A DNA stretch of 29,174 nt from Auxenochlorella pyrenoidosa (lineage: Eukaryota > Chlorophyta > Trebouxiophyceae > Chlorellales > Chlorellaceae): contig KQ481950.1 of the NCBI GenBank assembly GCA_001430745.1, positions 877,515-906,688 on the forward strand, given 5' to 3'. The notes under the pieces were generated by a model that did not search any database, was not told the DNA's origin, and was given only the letters and a program-made list of their open reading frames with translations. The translations under genes were made by a program, and so were the position numbers. Shown here piece by piece: positions 19,721 to 29,170 of this stretch (positions within the stretch are counted from its first letter, which is position 1; each line of letters opens with the position of its first letter).

Positions 19721-20056
19721 TGCAAGGCGCTCGTTGCCCTGCCATGCTGCGTGCTGGCAAGCAGACCAGCGTTGCCTGCAAAGAGGCAGCTCGTTGGTTG
19801 TTACCGCGCGCCAGGCAGCTCGCTTGCAGATTGTGGACTGCCTTTTTGCTGCTTACTTGATTACATCACCCGTTCCCTCGCTTGGGCACCAACGCATGCA
19901 CTGTGAGAGCCCCTCGGCAGCTTTCATCCTTCACATGAGCACTGATTTTCGGTACTTTTTCGGACCAAGCTCTAGCCTGAGCTCAATTTTCTCTACACCT
20001 GCAGGCGTGCTTGTGCCCTGATTTAGCGATCCTTGCTCTGTCGGTTTAGTGTGTTG

Positions 20057-20061
20057 TTACA
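20057..20061 (-). promoter_or_regulatory. candidate TGTAA polyadenylation signal of the FHA-PHD gene
   Basis: TTACA on the plus strand gives TGTAA on the minus strand about 210 bases past the stop. A second copy at 19861-19865 is an alternative. Confidence 0.4.
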
Positions 20062-20186
20062 TCCAGTGTGTTTGTGGCAGATCAGATGCCCTCCCCCCGT
20101 AGAGATGTTTGCGATTTGTTTGATGTCGTGCTGTTGACTTGACTAGATATTATCCCTCCCAACATTCCAGAAATCACCATCAACGC

Positions 20187-20191
20187 TGTAA
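20187..20191 (+). promoter_or_regulatory. candidate TGTAA polyadenylation signal of the thioesterase gene
   Basis: This is the only plus-strand TGTAA noted between the two stops, about 465 bases past the thioesterase stop. Confidence 0.45.
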
Positions 20192-20270
20192 CAGTTGCTA
20201 GCGCTTGCTGAGCAGGCAGCGACATGCTGTCGAGAGCTCAGGGACTGGAGCAGCCACCCACAGCATGTGC

Positions 20271-23200
20271 TCATCGGCGAGAGCGCGTGCTGCGAGCGGG
20301 CGCCGGCTCCGCCTTTGCTGCCCTGCCCCGCCGCGTGGACACTTCGTGCTCCTCCTCTGCCGCATTGGCGGCGCCAGCCCGGCCACGCAGGGTGCGCCCA
20401 GAGGGGGCGGGCTCCTGCGAGGGCTTGGGGGCGGCGGCGGCACGCCCCCGCTTGCTACGCACAGAAGCCGCCTCGGCTGCCTCGCCGCCAGCATCCTCCT
20501 CTGCAGCCCGCTTGCTGCCCCGCCCGCGGGCGGCCTTGGCAGGAGGCGCCTCTTCGGCAGGAGCCGCGGCGCCACGCCGGCCGCGGCCAGCGGGCTTGGC
20601 AGGCTCGTCTTTGGCCTGCTCTGGCGCAGGCTCAGGCTCAGCGGCGGCCGCGCCACGCTTGCTACCACGCTTGGCCGCCGGCCTGCAGTGCGGCATGAGT
20701 GTGGGGGTTGCAAGAAAAAGCGAGGACGTGAAAACACACTGCTACAGGTGGTCTCACTATGCCAGGGGAGTGCACCACGCAGCCGCCACGGCACCACACC
20801 CCCTCCATGCCACTCACTTGGCAGCCTTGGCTGCTGCCGCTGCCGCCGCCGCCTCGGCCGCCGCCGCCTCCTGCTTGGCCGTGCACTCCACGCAGAACCA
20901 GTCGCCTTTGGGCACCCGCTTGAGCGGCGGGTGGCAGCAGGACAGGTGGCAGGCGTTGTCGCACGAGTCGCACAGCAGCAGGATGTCGCCCTCGTCTGCG
21001 GGAGGGTGGTGTTGGGGATGAGAGTGCAAGAGGCAGTGGCCCAGCGCAGTTGTGCGCTTGCAGCCAGGAGGTTGCACCGGCGCTTGCTGCCAGCCAGTCA
21101 GTGGGCTCCCCCTGGCTCACCGCTCTTGCCGCACACGTGGCAGTAATCCTCCTCAGCCTCCTCCTCCTCGTCATCGCTGGCTGCAGCATCAACGGCGGGC
21201 TGCGACGGCTGCCGCCGCTGGGAGGCCGCCTCCTGCGGCTGCTGGGCAGCAGCAGCAGCCGGGGGAGAGGCTAGGCCATCCACGTCCATTGCTGCCTCAC
21301 TGGCGGCCTGTTCCACCTCAGCCTCCACCTGCTGCTCGCATGTACCTGTGGCAGCCGCTGCGTGCTCAGCATCTGCGACCGCCTCCTCCTCGGGCAGGGC
21401 TGCAGGGGCCTGTGCCCCAGGCCCCAGATCCTCGGCAGCCAGCGCGGCGGCCTCTGCCACCTCTGGCGCGGCGGCCTCGCCGCCAAACAGCCAGCCAGGC
21501 AACTCCACACTCTCGAGCACCACTGTTGGCTGGGCGGCATCGCCAGCGGCTGCACAGGGGCAGCGGGGGTCCTCGACGCAGGATGTATCAAGCGTACGCA
21601 GGGGGAACAGAAAGGCACGCTGGAAACCCATGCAGGCAGGCCAAGCGTGACAGGTCAGCAGCTTGCAGACCACGGGCAAGGCCATGCAAGCGCCCAGCAG
21701 AGTCCTTGCCCCCCAACATGCAAATTGCCGCCAGCAGAGAACACCTGCCAGCCAAAGCAGGCTGCTCTCGATCATCGCCAGCGCACCTGGCTCCTCCTTC
21801 AGCATTGACTTGGGCAGCTGCAGCGCGCCGCCGGCGCTCTTCAGCACGCTGGCAACGGCGGGCGTCTTGCGGGCAGAACGCGCGCCGTTCAGGAGGGCAG
21901 CGGGCGTGGCGCCCTTGCCTGCTGTGCCAGGTGCAGCGGGGGTCCTGCCCTTGGCGGCACTGGGGCCAGGCGTGAAGCCCAGCTTGGCCACGGAGCGCGC
22001 GGGAGTCTTGCCGGCCGCGGTGGCAGGCGCCTTGCGGGCAGAGGCCGGCAGGGCCACAACAGGGGTGCGCGCAGCCACCACCACCGGCTGCGCCGCCGCC
22101 AGGTGGCTGGGCCGCACCACCACCACCTGCCCGGCGCGCTGCGCGGTGCTGACGCCGCGGTGCAGCTTGCCCAGCACCACCACGCGGGGCACCCAGGGCG
22201 CAGCCTCCTCCTCGGCCTCTCCCCCAGCGCCCTCCTCCTCCTCGGCCGCCAGGTCTGCCATGTCGGCATCCTGCTGCGCTGCCTGCACCTCCTCTGCTGC
22301 AGCCGCGGCAGCTGCCTGCTCCTCCAGCTCTGCGGCTGCCCGGTTGATCACCACCTGCTGCATCGCCTCCTGCAGCTCCCGCCGCTTGGAGCGCTCCTCG
22401 TCCAGGGCGCCGCTGCAGGGGCAGGGGCACAGCAGGGGCGGCCTTCGGTAGGGCATGGCTGGCGCGATGCGGAGCCTGCAGATCCTGCAATGCACACGCC
22501 ACAGAAAGCTCACCCGCCCTTCTCAGCAGTCATGAGCACGCTGGCCTGGACGACTCCAGTCCTGCCCCCAGCCCGCTTGCCCACCTGAGCGCCTGCGCCG
22601 CCTTCTTCAGCTTGGCTGCCCGGGCAGCCATGCGGCGCAGCTGCGCCGCCAGCTGGCGCGCCTCGCCCTGGTAGGCCTTGGCCTTGACCACCGCGCGCTG
22701 GTACTGCTTCAGCGGTACCGTCTGCTCGGCATGGGCAGCCGTGGCCGCAGCCTCTGCAGGGGTGACGGGAGGGCGCATGCTGTGAGGAGCATGCTGGCAG
22801 GCGCCACCGCCAGCCTGCAGAGCTCCGCCCACCAGCTGGCGCTGCAGCCACCCTGGCCGGGGGCGCAGGCCAGCCCACCTGCGGCGTCCAGCGAGCCGTC
22901 CTCGCTGGCCGCGGCCTCGCCGCTGCGCTCCTGCTCCACGCCATCCCCGCAGTCCTCCGCCTCGGTCTGGATGGCAATGGTGGACAGCAGGCGCTGCGTG
23001 CTGTCGCCGCCGCCCTGCGGGCACGCAGGGGTCAGCCTTGAAGAGATGATGGTTCCATGACAGGCTGCATGGAGAGCCAAGGTGGCAGGAAGGGAACACA
23101 GGGTGGTGCGTCACCGCGTGCTGGACTGCGGCCAACTCTGCGCACCTGAGGGGCGGGGGCGCGCTTGGCCGCGCTGGCCGGCGTCATCTGCGTGCCGCGC

Positions 23201-26200
23201 TCGATGATGACAATCTTGGTGCCCGGGGTGCGGGAGAGCGAGCGGCGGCGCCCCGCGGAGGACAGCCGCTTCTTGGCAGAGGCCTGCACGCCTGCCAGCA
23301 CCTCCTCCGGGCTGGCCCCTCCCTCCGCCAGTGCCGCCATGGGGGTGGGTGCGGTGCCCGCATCTGCGGCGGCTGCGCCTGCGGCGGGGCCCGCCTGCAG
23401 GCAGGTGGCAGGCAGCATGGTGCTGTGGGAGTAGGTTCTGAGCAAGAGTGCAGAACTGAAATGACAAATCAAGGCCTTGCAGTTCATTTCAGGCGGCCTG
23501 CACGCCTGCCGGGCAGCCAACCTGAGAGAGACGGGAGCGCCCAGCGGTGCGCGGCACACTCATAGCCACAGAGCTGGGCACAGCCGCCTGCGCGGCAGCA
23601 GAGCCCGGTGCGGCGCTGCTGGCTGGCGCGGCCACCCCGGGGGCCTTGCCCTTGCTCTTGGGGGTCAGCACCACGCGCATGCCGTCCTTGCCCGGGGCGG
23701 GCGACTTGAAAAAGTCCTGCGCCAGCGGCGAGGGACAGGGGGGCGCAGGATTTTAAGGTCGCATGAAAGCTGCAGGAATGGGCAAGCGGCAGCGCGGGCT
23801 CACAGCTCCTCGCAGTCTCGTGTGGCGCCCCGACCCGCCGTGCCACTCCCTCTCACCGCCGGCACCTCCAGCGTCACATCGTGCTCCTCAGCCATCTCTG
23901 CCAGCTTGGCCGCCAGCGTGGCGGGGTCCACCAACAGCTCGCCCCGCTCCGCCCCGCCGGCGCCAGCAGCCAGGCCCGCTGTGGCAGGGGTGGGCGCAGG
24001 CGCTAGCAGGCCAGCGCCGCCGGGCGTGGGCTGGGCAGCGGTGCTGGGCATGGGCGACTGGCCGGCCAGCAGCTCACGCAGCGCGCTGGGCACTGCAGGG
24101 CGTAGGGCGGGAGCGAAAGGCGCAGCTTGGGGACGGTCCCGTCAGCACACAGCAGCATGGGCAGGGTCCAGACGCGTGTGCCAAGGAGCGAGCCTGCACA
24201 GCACCAGGCGTCGCTCCAGTCAACATGCCAGATTGTTGCCGGCCACGCCGCGCCCACCTGGGGTCTTGCCGGCCGAGGCGGGCAGCGTGGCAGTGCTGTG
24301 CCTGCTCTTCTTGGAGACCACCGTGTCGGGCAGCTCCTCCCCCTCCCCCGCAGCCATGCTGCCCAGCCCCCACTGCGCAAAGGCCACGGTGTTGTCGTCC
24401 ACGTTGATGATCTGCATGGCAGGTTGCGAGCAGGGGAAGTGGAGGAGCGCCAGCGTAAAGCTACAGGTGGTGTGTGGGGGCGCAGCCGGCACGATCCTGC
24501 CAGCTGCCTGGGCGCCCAGATTTGCCTGCACGCACAAGCCAACATGCAGGCCAGCCAAGCATGCTTCCCTCCCTGCCTTGCCTGCTCCAGGTCGCCGCGG
24601 CGCAGGCGGATGGTGATGGTGGCATCGCGGGCAGCCCCCTCCGGCGTGCCTGCCGCCCCCTCAACAAACCGCACCCGCTTGCGATGCGCGCTGCCAGGGG
24701 GCGCGGCAGCTGCAATCTGCTCAGAGGCAGCAATGCGGCCCTCTGCTGCCTCTGCTGGCGCTGCCTCCTCTATCGCGCCAGCAGCGTCCACAGGCTGCTC
24801 AGCTGCCACCTCCTCTGCTTGCGCTTCCCCCTGAGCTGGTGCCAGCGCAGCTGCTGGCTTGGGTTGCACAGCAGGCGCAGCATTTTGAGAGGCCTCTGCC
24901 ATGGCCACATCCGCAGGCTCCGCCTGGGCGGCTGCCTGGGCCTCAGGAGTGGGAGCCTGGTCGCCAGGCTCTGCCCCGGCCGCAGCTGCTGCCGCAGACG
25001 GATCGGTCACAGGCTGTGCAACAGGCACACCTGCTGCCTCCTCCATGGGTGCCACGCTGTCAGCGGCTGCTGCTGCTGCTGCAGCCAGCGGCGCGGCTCC
25101 AGCCTCCGCCAGTGCCTCTGCCTGCACCGCTGCAGCCTCTGTCATCTTGGCAGCGGGCTGCACCTGCTCAAGCACCTGCTCTGTGGGCTGCATGGCATGC
25201 TGTTCCTCAGCAGCGCCGGCGTTGGTCTTGCGCAGCCCCGCCTTGAGCTTCAGAAGGTCGACAGGGTTTGGCACAAAGCGGCCGCCGTCGCCTGCTGGTG
25301 CGGCAGGGCGCGGCGCCTCTGGCTGCACCCTCTTCAGCTGGACACCCGCCTGTCCGAGGGGGAGGGCAACAGGGGGAGAGGAGGGAGGGGGTGGACCGGA
25401 TGTTGAAAACATTCCGTAGCCAGGCTCCCTGACTAGGCAGCCTCATGATCGAGTCAGCATTCAGAAAAGGGCAAGCCTGCAAGCACCTGAGCAGCGTGTC
25501 ACCCTCCCACACACCCTGCAAAGCCTCAGACCCCACCTTGATGGCGTCCTGCAGCAGTGCTGCTGGCATGGCAGCAGCAGCCGGCGGTGCAGAGCTGGCG
25601 CCAGCTGCCCTGGGTGGCGGTGGCGGTGCCGGCGGCGGTGCTGCCGCACCAGCAGGCTTTGCACCAGCCCGCAGCGCTCCAGGCGGCGGCGGAGGGGGGG
25701 CGGGGGGTGGGGGTGCTGGGCCCTTGGCTGCAGGCTTGCCAGCCGCCGCGCCAGCAAAGACCGCATTGGCGTCGGCCAGGGGCACGCGTGGCGGGGGCGC
25801 CGCCATGCCCGCCTTGGCCGCGGCGGGGGCGCGGATCTGCACGGTTTCGTCCTCGCCCTGGAAGTAGAAGACGCGGGTGCGGTTCTCCAGGACCACCTCG
25901 ATCTTGTCGCCGGTGGCCAGCTCCAGCGGCGAGGTCACCGCCTCGCCATTGACCTGTGCGCGCGGGGCAGGCAGCGGGAGGCAGCCGCTTAGATTGCTCA
26001 TCAGGAGTGAGGAAGCAGCAGGTCAGCCCGCAAGGTGCTGCGTGCCTGGCCCTGCCCTGCCTCCTGCCAGGCCGCACCAGGATGGGCTCGCGTCCCATGC
26101 TCGTGATGAACACCTGCAAAGGGCGGCGATGTACATGCTAATTTGATCTCGCGTGCTTGCAACTTGAAGAGCTTGGACAGCAGAGCATGTGTGACGGGGG

Positions 26201-26672
26201 CAACACCAAGGAGCTCAGCTGTTTCTGGCAGCCGGTAGCCGCTGCCAGCTTACCGCGCCCGAGTCTTCCACGTACACCTCTGCATGCTTGCGGCTGATCT
26301 CTTTGTTCACGATGCGAATGTCGCAGCTGTGGTCCCTGCATCCACGGATAGAGGGGGGCCCGGGCCAGCGCACGTGAAGCGCCCACAAGCGTCAATCCGA
26401 GGCGTTGTTGTACGGTGGCGGCGGCGGCCAGTCCAGTGAACACCATCAGGTCTCCAGCCTACGCGATACTACGCATACGAAGCTTCTTCTGCCGGAACTA
26501 CGCATGCGTGCGGCCAGGCCCCCACCAGGGAGGAGGGCAGCCCGCGACAGCTGAGCAGGGGAAGCGCTTGCCTGCCGATGAGCACGCTGTTCTTGTCGAT
26601 AGGGAACTCCAGATCGGCGCAGCCCTCCTTGCCGACGATGAGGAGGCGGCCGTAGAGCGTGCTCGCGGCCAT
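20271..26672 (-). CDS. large FHA - PP1-motif - coiled-coil - PHD finger nuclear protein (Ki-67-like N-terminus)
   Basis: Fifteen exons (26672-26572, 26335-26254, 26113-26078, 25953-25537, 25349-24582, 24411-24258, 24092-23857, 23716-23522, 23394-23146, 23014-22879, 22753-22585, 22412-21787, 21549-21121, 20995-20818, 20682-20271) stay in frame for 1395 residues. Residues 1 to about 107 are an FHA phosphothreonine-binding domain: LYGRLLIVG, IGR (32-34), CDIRI, ISRKHAEV (S48, H51) and NG (75-76). Pro-rich runs (about 152-187) and an Ala/Glu/Gln-rich region follow. RVRF (437-440) fits the PP1-docking pattern. Many TP or SP sites sit near Lys/Arg (KTPARS, RTPGTK, KTPAV). A coiled coil spans about 800-905. 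A C4HC3 PHD finger spans about 1190-1245 (CHVC, CDSC, HLSC, FCVEC). The tail is basic and RG-rich. Introns 1 and 5 are GC-AG. A nuclear, cell-cycle-regulated chromatin role is inferred. Confidence 0.85.
24666..24677 (-). other. RVRF codons: candidate PP1-docking motif
   Basis: These codons encode R-V-R-F (residues 437-440) in the context HRKRVRFVEG. A basic residue before RVxF and an acid soon after are typical of protein phosphatase 1 docking sites. Short motifs occur by chance, so this needs binding data. Confidence 0.45.
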
Positions 26673-27704
26673 CGCTGTGCAGTCTTTTCCAACTCAAACT
26701 GCCGGGCTGAGCATTGGACGCGGCGCACAGATCAGGGAGCAGCGACCGCCAGGCGATGCTTCCAGGCCAGTGATGCCGCCTCAGGAGCTTCAGCAGGAGG
26801 CTGCCGCCAGGCAGCGCGCGCAGCGCCGCTGGCCGGTACTGAGCCTGTCGACGCAACCTTCTCGCGTCGGCTTTGCCACAGCAGGGCGAGTCAGTTACAC
26901 GTATTGCTTGTCAGTGCTAAAACTCTGAGCAAAGGCAATGTGAGCGGGTCCACAAAAAGGAGGGCGGCGGCTGTGCAACGGCGGCATGACGGGAAGCTGT
27001 ACATGGGGCGGCAGGGCGCGAAGGATACACATGCGCAACAACGAGCAGGGCACAGGGGCGGCGGTGAAGACTGGGAATAAATACGTGGGCGGGGCCGGAG
27101 GCGCACATTCAGCCGGAGCCGCGCCGATGCAGGAGGGTGGCGGCTGAATTGCGCAGCGGGCGCCCGCCCAGCAACCCCCACAGCAGAACGTGCGAAAATC
27201 GGGAGCAGCGGCAACTGTAAACGTATTGAGAGGGGAGCTAGCAGACGACGGGGTGTGCCGGGTGGCGGGCATACGGCCAGCCGGCACGTCATGACTGGGT
27301 AGAGAGTGAGGAAGAATTGGGGTAGTGGGCACCAGTACAGAGCTCCCCAGTGCTGGGGATGCGTGGCAGCCGGCTTTGGGCAGAAGCTGCTGTCGCGGGC
27401 ACGGCCGGCTTGGGGCTGGGTTTCGAAGTAGGCGTGCAGCGGTTGGCGCCAGGTTTGTTGGCTGTTGGGTGGCAGGTGAGACGAAGGAGAGCGAGGAATG
27501 GAGCATGAAAAGGGGGGCTGCCCGGGAAGCCGGAAACCTGGTGCGTGCTCATGTGCAGGCATCCAGGTTTCGTGGCCGGGGCGCCGATGCTATGCTGCAC
27601 TTCAGTTTGAGTTAACTAGCGCAGCATGCTACTAGCACTCGAAGGCGGAGGGCAAGCTGCGGCTCTGTCTAGATGCCCGCCACCTCGCCGCCGCCGGTGG
27701 TGGC
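26673..27704. other. intergenic, PB1 gene 3' region and FHA-PHD gene promoter
   Basis: Two minus-strand genes lie in tandem here. No exon is convincing in these 1032 bases. A minus-strand TGTAA at 26895-26899 could end the PB1 transcript, which would give an 800-base 3' UTR and leave about 220 bases for the FHA-PHD promoter. An AATAAATA stretch at 27076-27083 is an isolated AT-rich patch. Confidence 0.4.
26895..26899 (-). promoter_or_regulatory. possible TGTAA polyadenylation signal of the PB1 gene
   Basis: This is the only minus-strand TGTAA noted between the PB1 stop and the FHA-PHD start. The long distance (about 800 bases) lowers confidence. Confidence 0.25.
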
Positions 27705-29137
27705 CTAAGGCCGCATGCCAACGCTGCCGTTGGCGCTGCCGCTGGGGCCCGCCCCCGCTGCATTGTTGGACAGCGCGCTTGCAAACTCCTGCAGTGCGCT
27801 GCGCAGCCGCCGCAGGCCACCGGACAGCCGCCGCTTCCCTGCCATGTTGCCCAGGCCGTCCGGGCTGCCTGCCTCGGCTGAGCTGCCGGATTCCGGGCTG
27901 GCAGCTGCTGCGCCGCCGAGGGGCGCTGCCGCCGGAGGCGTGGCCGGCAGCGATGCCGCGTACTCTGCATTGCAAATGATTGAGCACAGGCGGGGTGGGC
28001 GGAGCGGCCGTGCCACTTGGCGCAAGGAAGGCAGCATATTCGAAGGTGCAGCCCTTGCTGGCCGGCCGGCCTCTGCCCTGTTGCCCAGCCCCGTTACACC
28101 CGAGACGCGTGCAGCACAGCAGAGCCGCCCCAGCCCCGGCCCAGACGCACCCTCTGCCGCAGATGCTGTGCGCGACACGCCCGGCGAAGTCAGGCGACGC
28201 GCCGCCGACACGGAAGCGCAGTGCACCGCCGCGTCGTATGCCCCCGACCCCTGCAGCGTCAGCAGCGAGCCGTTGTCTGCGGCTAGGGGCACGGAATGGG
28301 GAGCATGACTGCGTGAGTGCCAGGCAGCAGCAGGCGGCTGGGGCGGGCAGCCATTAACACGGGATGCCGAACACGGCAGGCCGCTCACAGCGCCGCCCGC
28401 CAGAGGCTGAGCATCCCCTCAGGCTCCCCAGCCCCACTTCCAGGCTTCCCAGGCGCCTGATGCAGCGAGCGCGCGCGCCAGGCAGGCTGCAGAGGGCGCC
28501 GGCGCGGCGCGGCGCGCAGCAGCCAGCGGGGTTCGGCCAGCGGCGGCGCGGCGCGTGGCGCGTGGCGCAGACCTGTGGTGGGCTCGTCGCAGGTGAAGGT
28601 GATGTTGAGCTCGCTGTCGTCGGGCAGGTTGAAGGCGCGCCGGATGGCCTCGGTGAACTGCCGGTAGCCGTCCGGCCCGGGCTTCACCTGCACCAGGGAG
28701 GACGGGGGTTGTGGAGGTGTGGGTGGGTGGGGTGGGGTGGGGTGAGGTGGGGTGGGGTGGGGTGGGGTGGGATGGGGGGGGGCTGGGTGTGATGGGGCAG
28801 GGGGGCGGCGTGGCCTTCCCCATCATTGCACAGAGACTCGCCCTGAAGCTCAGCGGCGGCGGGGCAGGCAGGCGTGCGTGGAGCGGGGTCGATGCAGGCA
28901 TGTGCTCTGGGAGACGCGGGGGGCGTGGCGCCGGCTCCAGGCACCACTGCCTCGCAGACAGCGCCGCCTGCGCCGGCGGGAGGGGCGCGCCAGGTGGAGG
29001 GGCCCACCTCAAAGCTGTATGTGCGGCCATCAAAGTTGACATTCATGACCGCCGGCGCGTTGGCGCCGCACTGCGGCGTCAGCGTCTGCTTCCAATCCGG
29101 CAGGCGCGCGTCGCAAAACTCGCAGTGCGTCTCCTTT
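27705..29137 (-). CDS. PB1-domain protein, C-terminal part (5' truncated by window edge)
   Basis: Four exons (29137-29008, 28687-28573, 28276-28151, 27964-27705) encode the last 209 residues. The first visible exon starts one base into the window's last intron boundary (acceptor TTGCAG, phase 2), so more exons lie upstream. It holds THCEFCDARLPDW, a Cys-x2-Cys pair that may end a zinc-binding module. Next comes a PB1-like fold: MNVNFDGRTYSFEV, QFTEAIRRAFNLPDDSELN, ITFTCDEPTTDNGSLLTL and SGAYDAAVHCAS, the acidic CDEPTTD part resembling an OPCA motif. PB1 domains pair with other PB1 domains to build signalling or autophagy scaffolds. The Ser/Ala/Gly-rich C-terminus contains KRRLSGGLRRLRSALQEF, probably an amphipathic helix. 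The fold call rests on pattern only, so the partner and pathway are unknown. Confidence 0.7.
28721..28782. repeat. (GGGGT)n microsatellite inside a PB1-gene intron
   Basis: About ten GGGGT or near-GGGGT units stand in tandem with small variants (GAGGT, GGGAT). The gene is on the minus strand, so its RNA carries CCCCA repeats about 35-95 bases before the 3' splice site at 28688. Confidence 0.85.
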
Positions 29138-29151
29138 CTGCAATGACGAGT

Positions 29152-29170
29152 GGGGGGGGGGGGGGGGGGG
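29152..29170. repeat. 19-base G homopolymer (C tract in the PB1 gene's sense strand)
   Basis: Nineteen consecutive G on the plus strand form a C-only polypyrimidine tract 14 bases upstream of the acceptor at 29138 on the minus strand. Homopolymer length is prone to sequencing error. Confidence 0.85.

Larger units (their letters stand above)
19721..20270. other. intergenic, convergent and possibly overlapping 3' UTRs
   Basis: The thioesterase stop and the FHA-PHD protein stop face each other across 550 bases. This is one of the most AT-rich stretches of the window (about 19840-20190). The plus-strand TGTAA (20187-20191) lies beyond the minus-strand TGTAA (20057-20061; another at 19861-19865), so the two transcripts would overlap at their 3' ends. 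No exon is seen. Confidence 0.55.

Noticed and set aside
18948..19781. 277-codon minus-strand open frame over the end of the thioesterase gene
   Set aside because: Low-complexity Pro/Arg/Ala peptide opposite well-supported hotdog exons; a shadow frame.
20271..20682. AT-hook motifs in the basic tail of the FHA-PHD protein
   Set aside because: RGR-type repeats are present, but the core RGRP is missing, so only a general basic nucleic-acid-binding tail is supported.
20205..21146. 313-codon plus-strand open frame
   Set aside because: Antisense to the RG-rich tail and PHD finger of the FHA-PHD gene; the PHD ligands on the other strand are decisive.
24474..25406. 310-codon plus-strand open frame
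   Set aside because: Cys/Leu/Arg-rich shadow of the Ala/Glu-rich exon 5 of the FHA-PHD gene; no start context, splice support or domain.
20271..26672. Splitting the FHA-PHD locus into two or more genes
   Set aside because: All fourteen junctions keep phase across the whole locus, no internal stop with a TGTAA followed by a new start was seen, and the linker has uniform composition. RNA data could still change this.
27076..27083. AATAAATA as a canonical poly(A) signal or TATA box
   Set aside because: Green algas mainly use TGTAA, the patch is not placed just after a stop on the plus strand, and it lies about 400 bases from the minus-strand FHA-PHD start. It is probably chance.
28721..28782. 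GGGGT repeats as telomeric DNA
   Set aside because: The array is inside an intron between coding exons, and plant or green-algal telomeres have TTTAGGG-type repeats.
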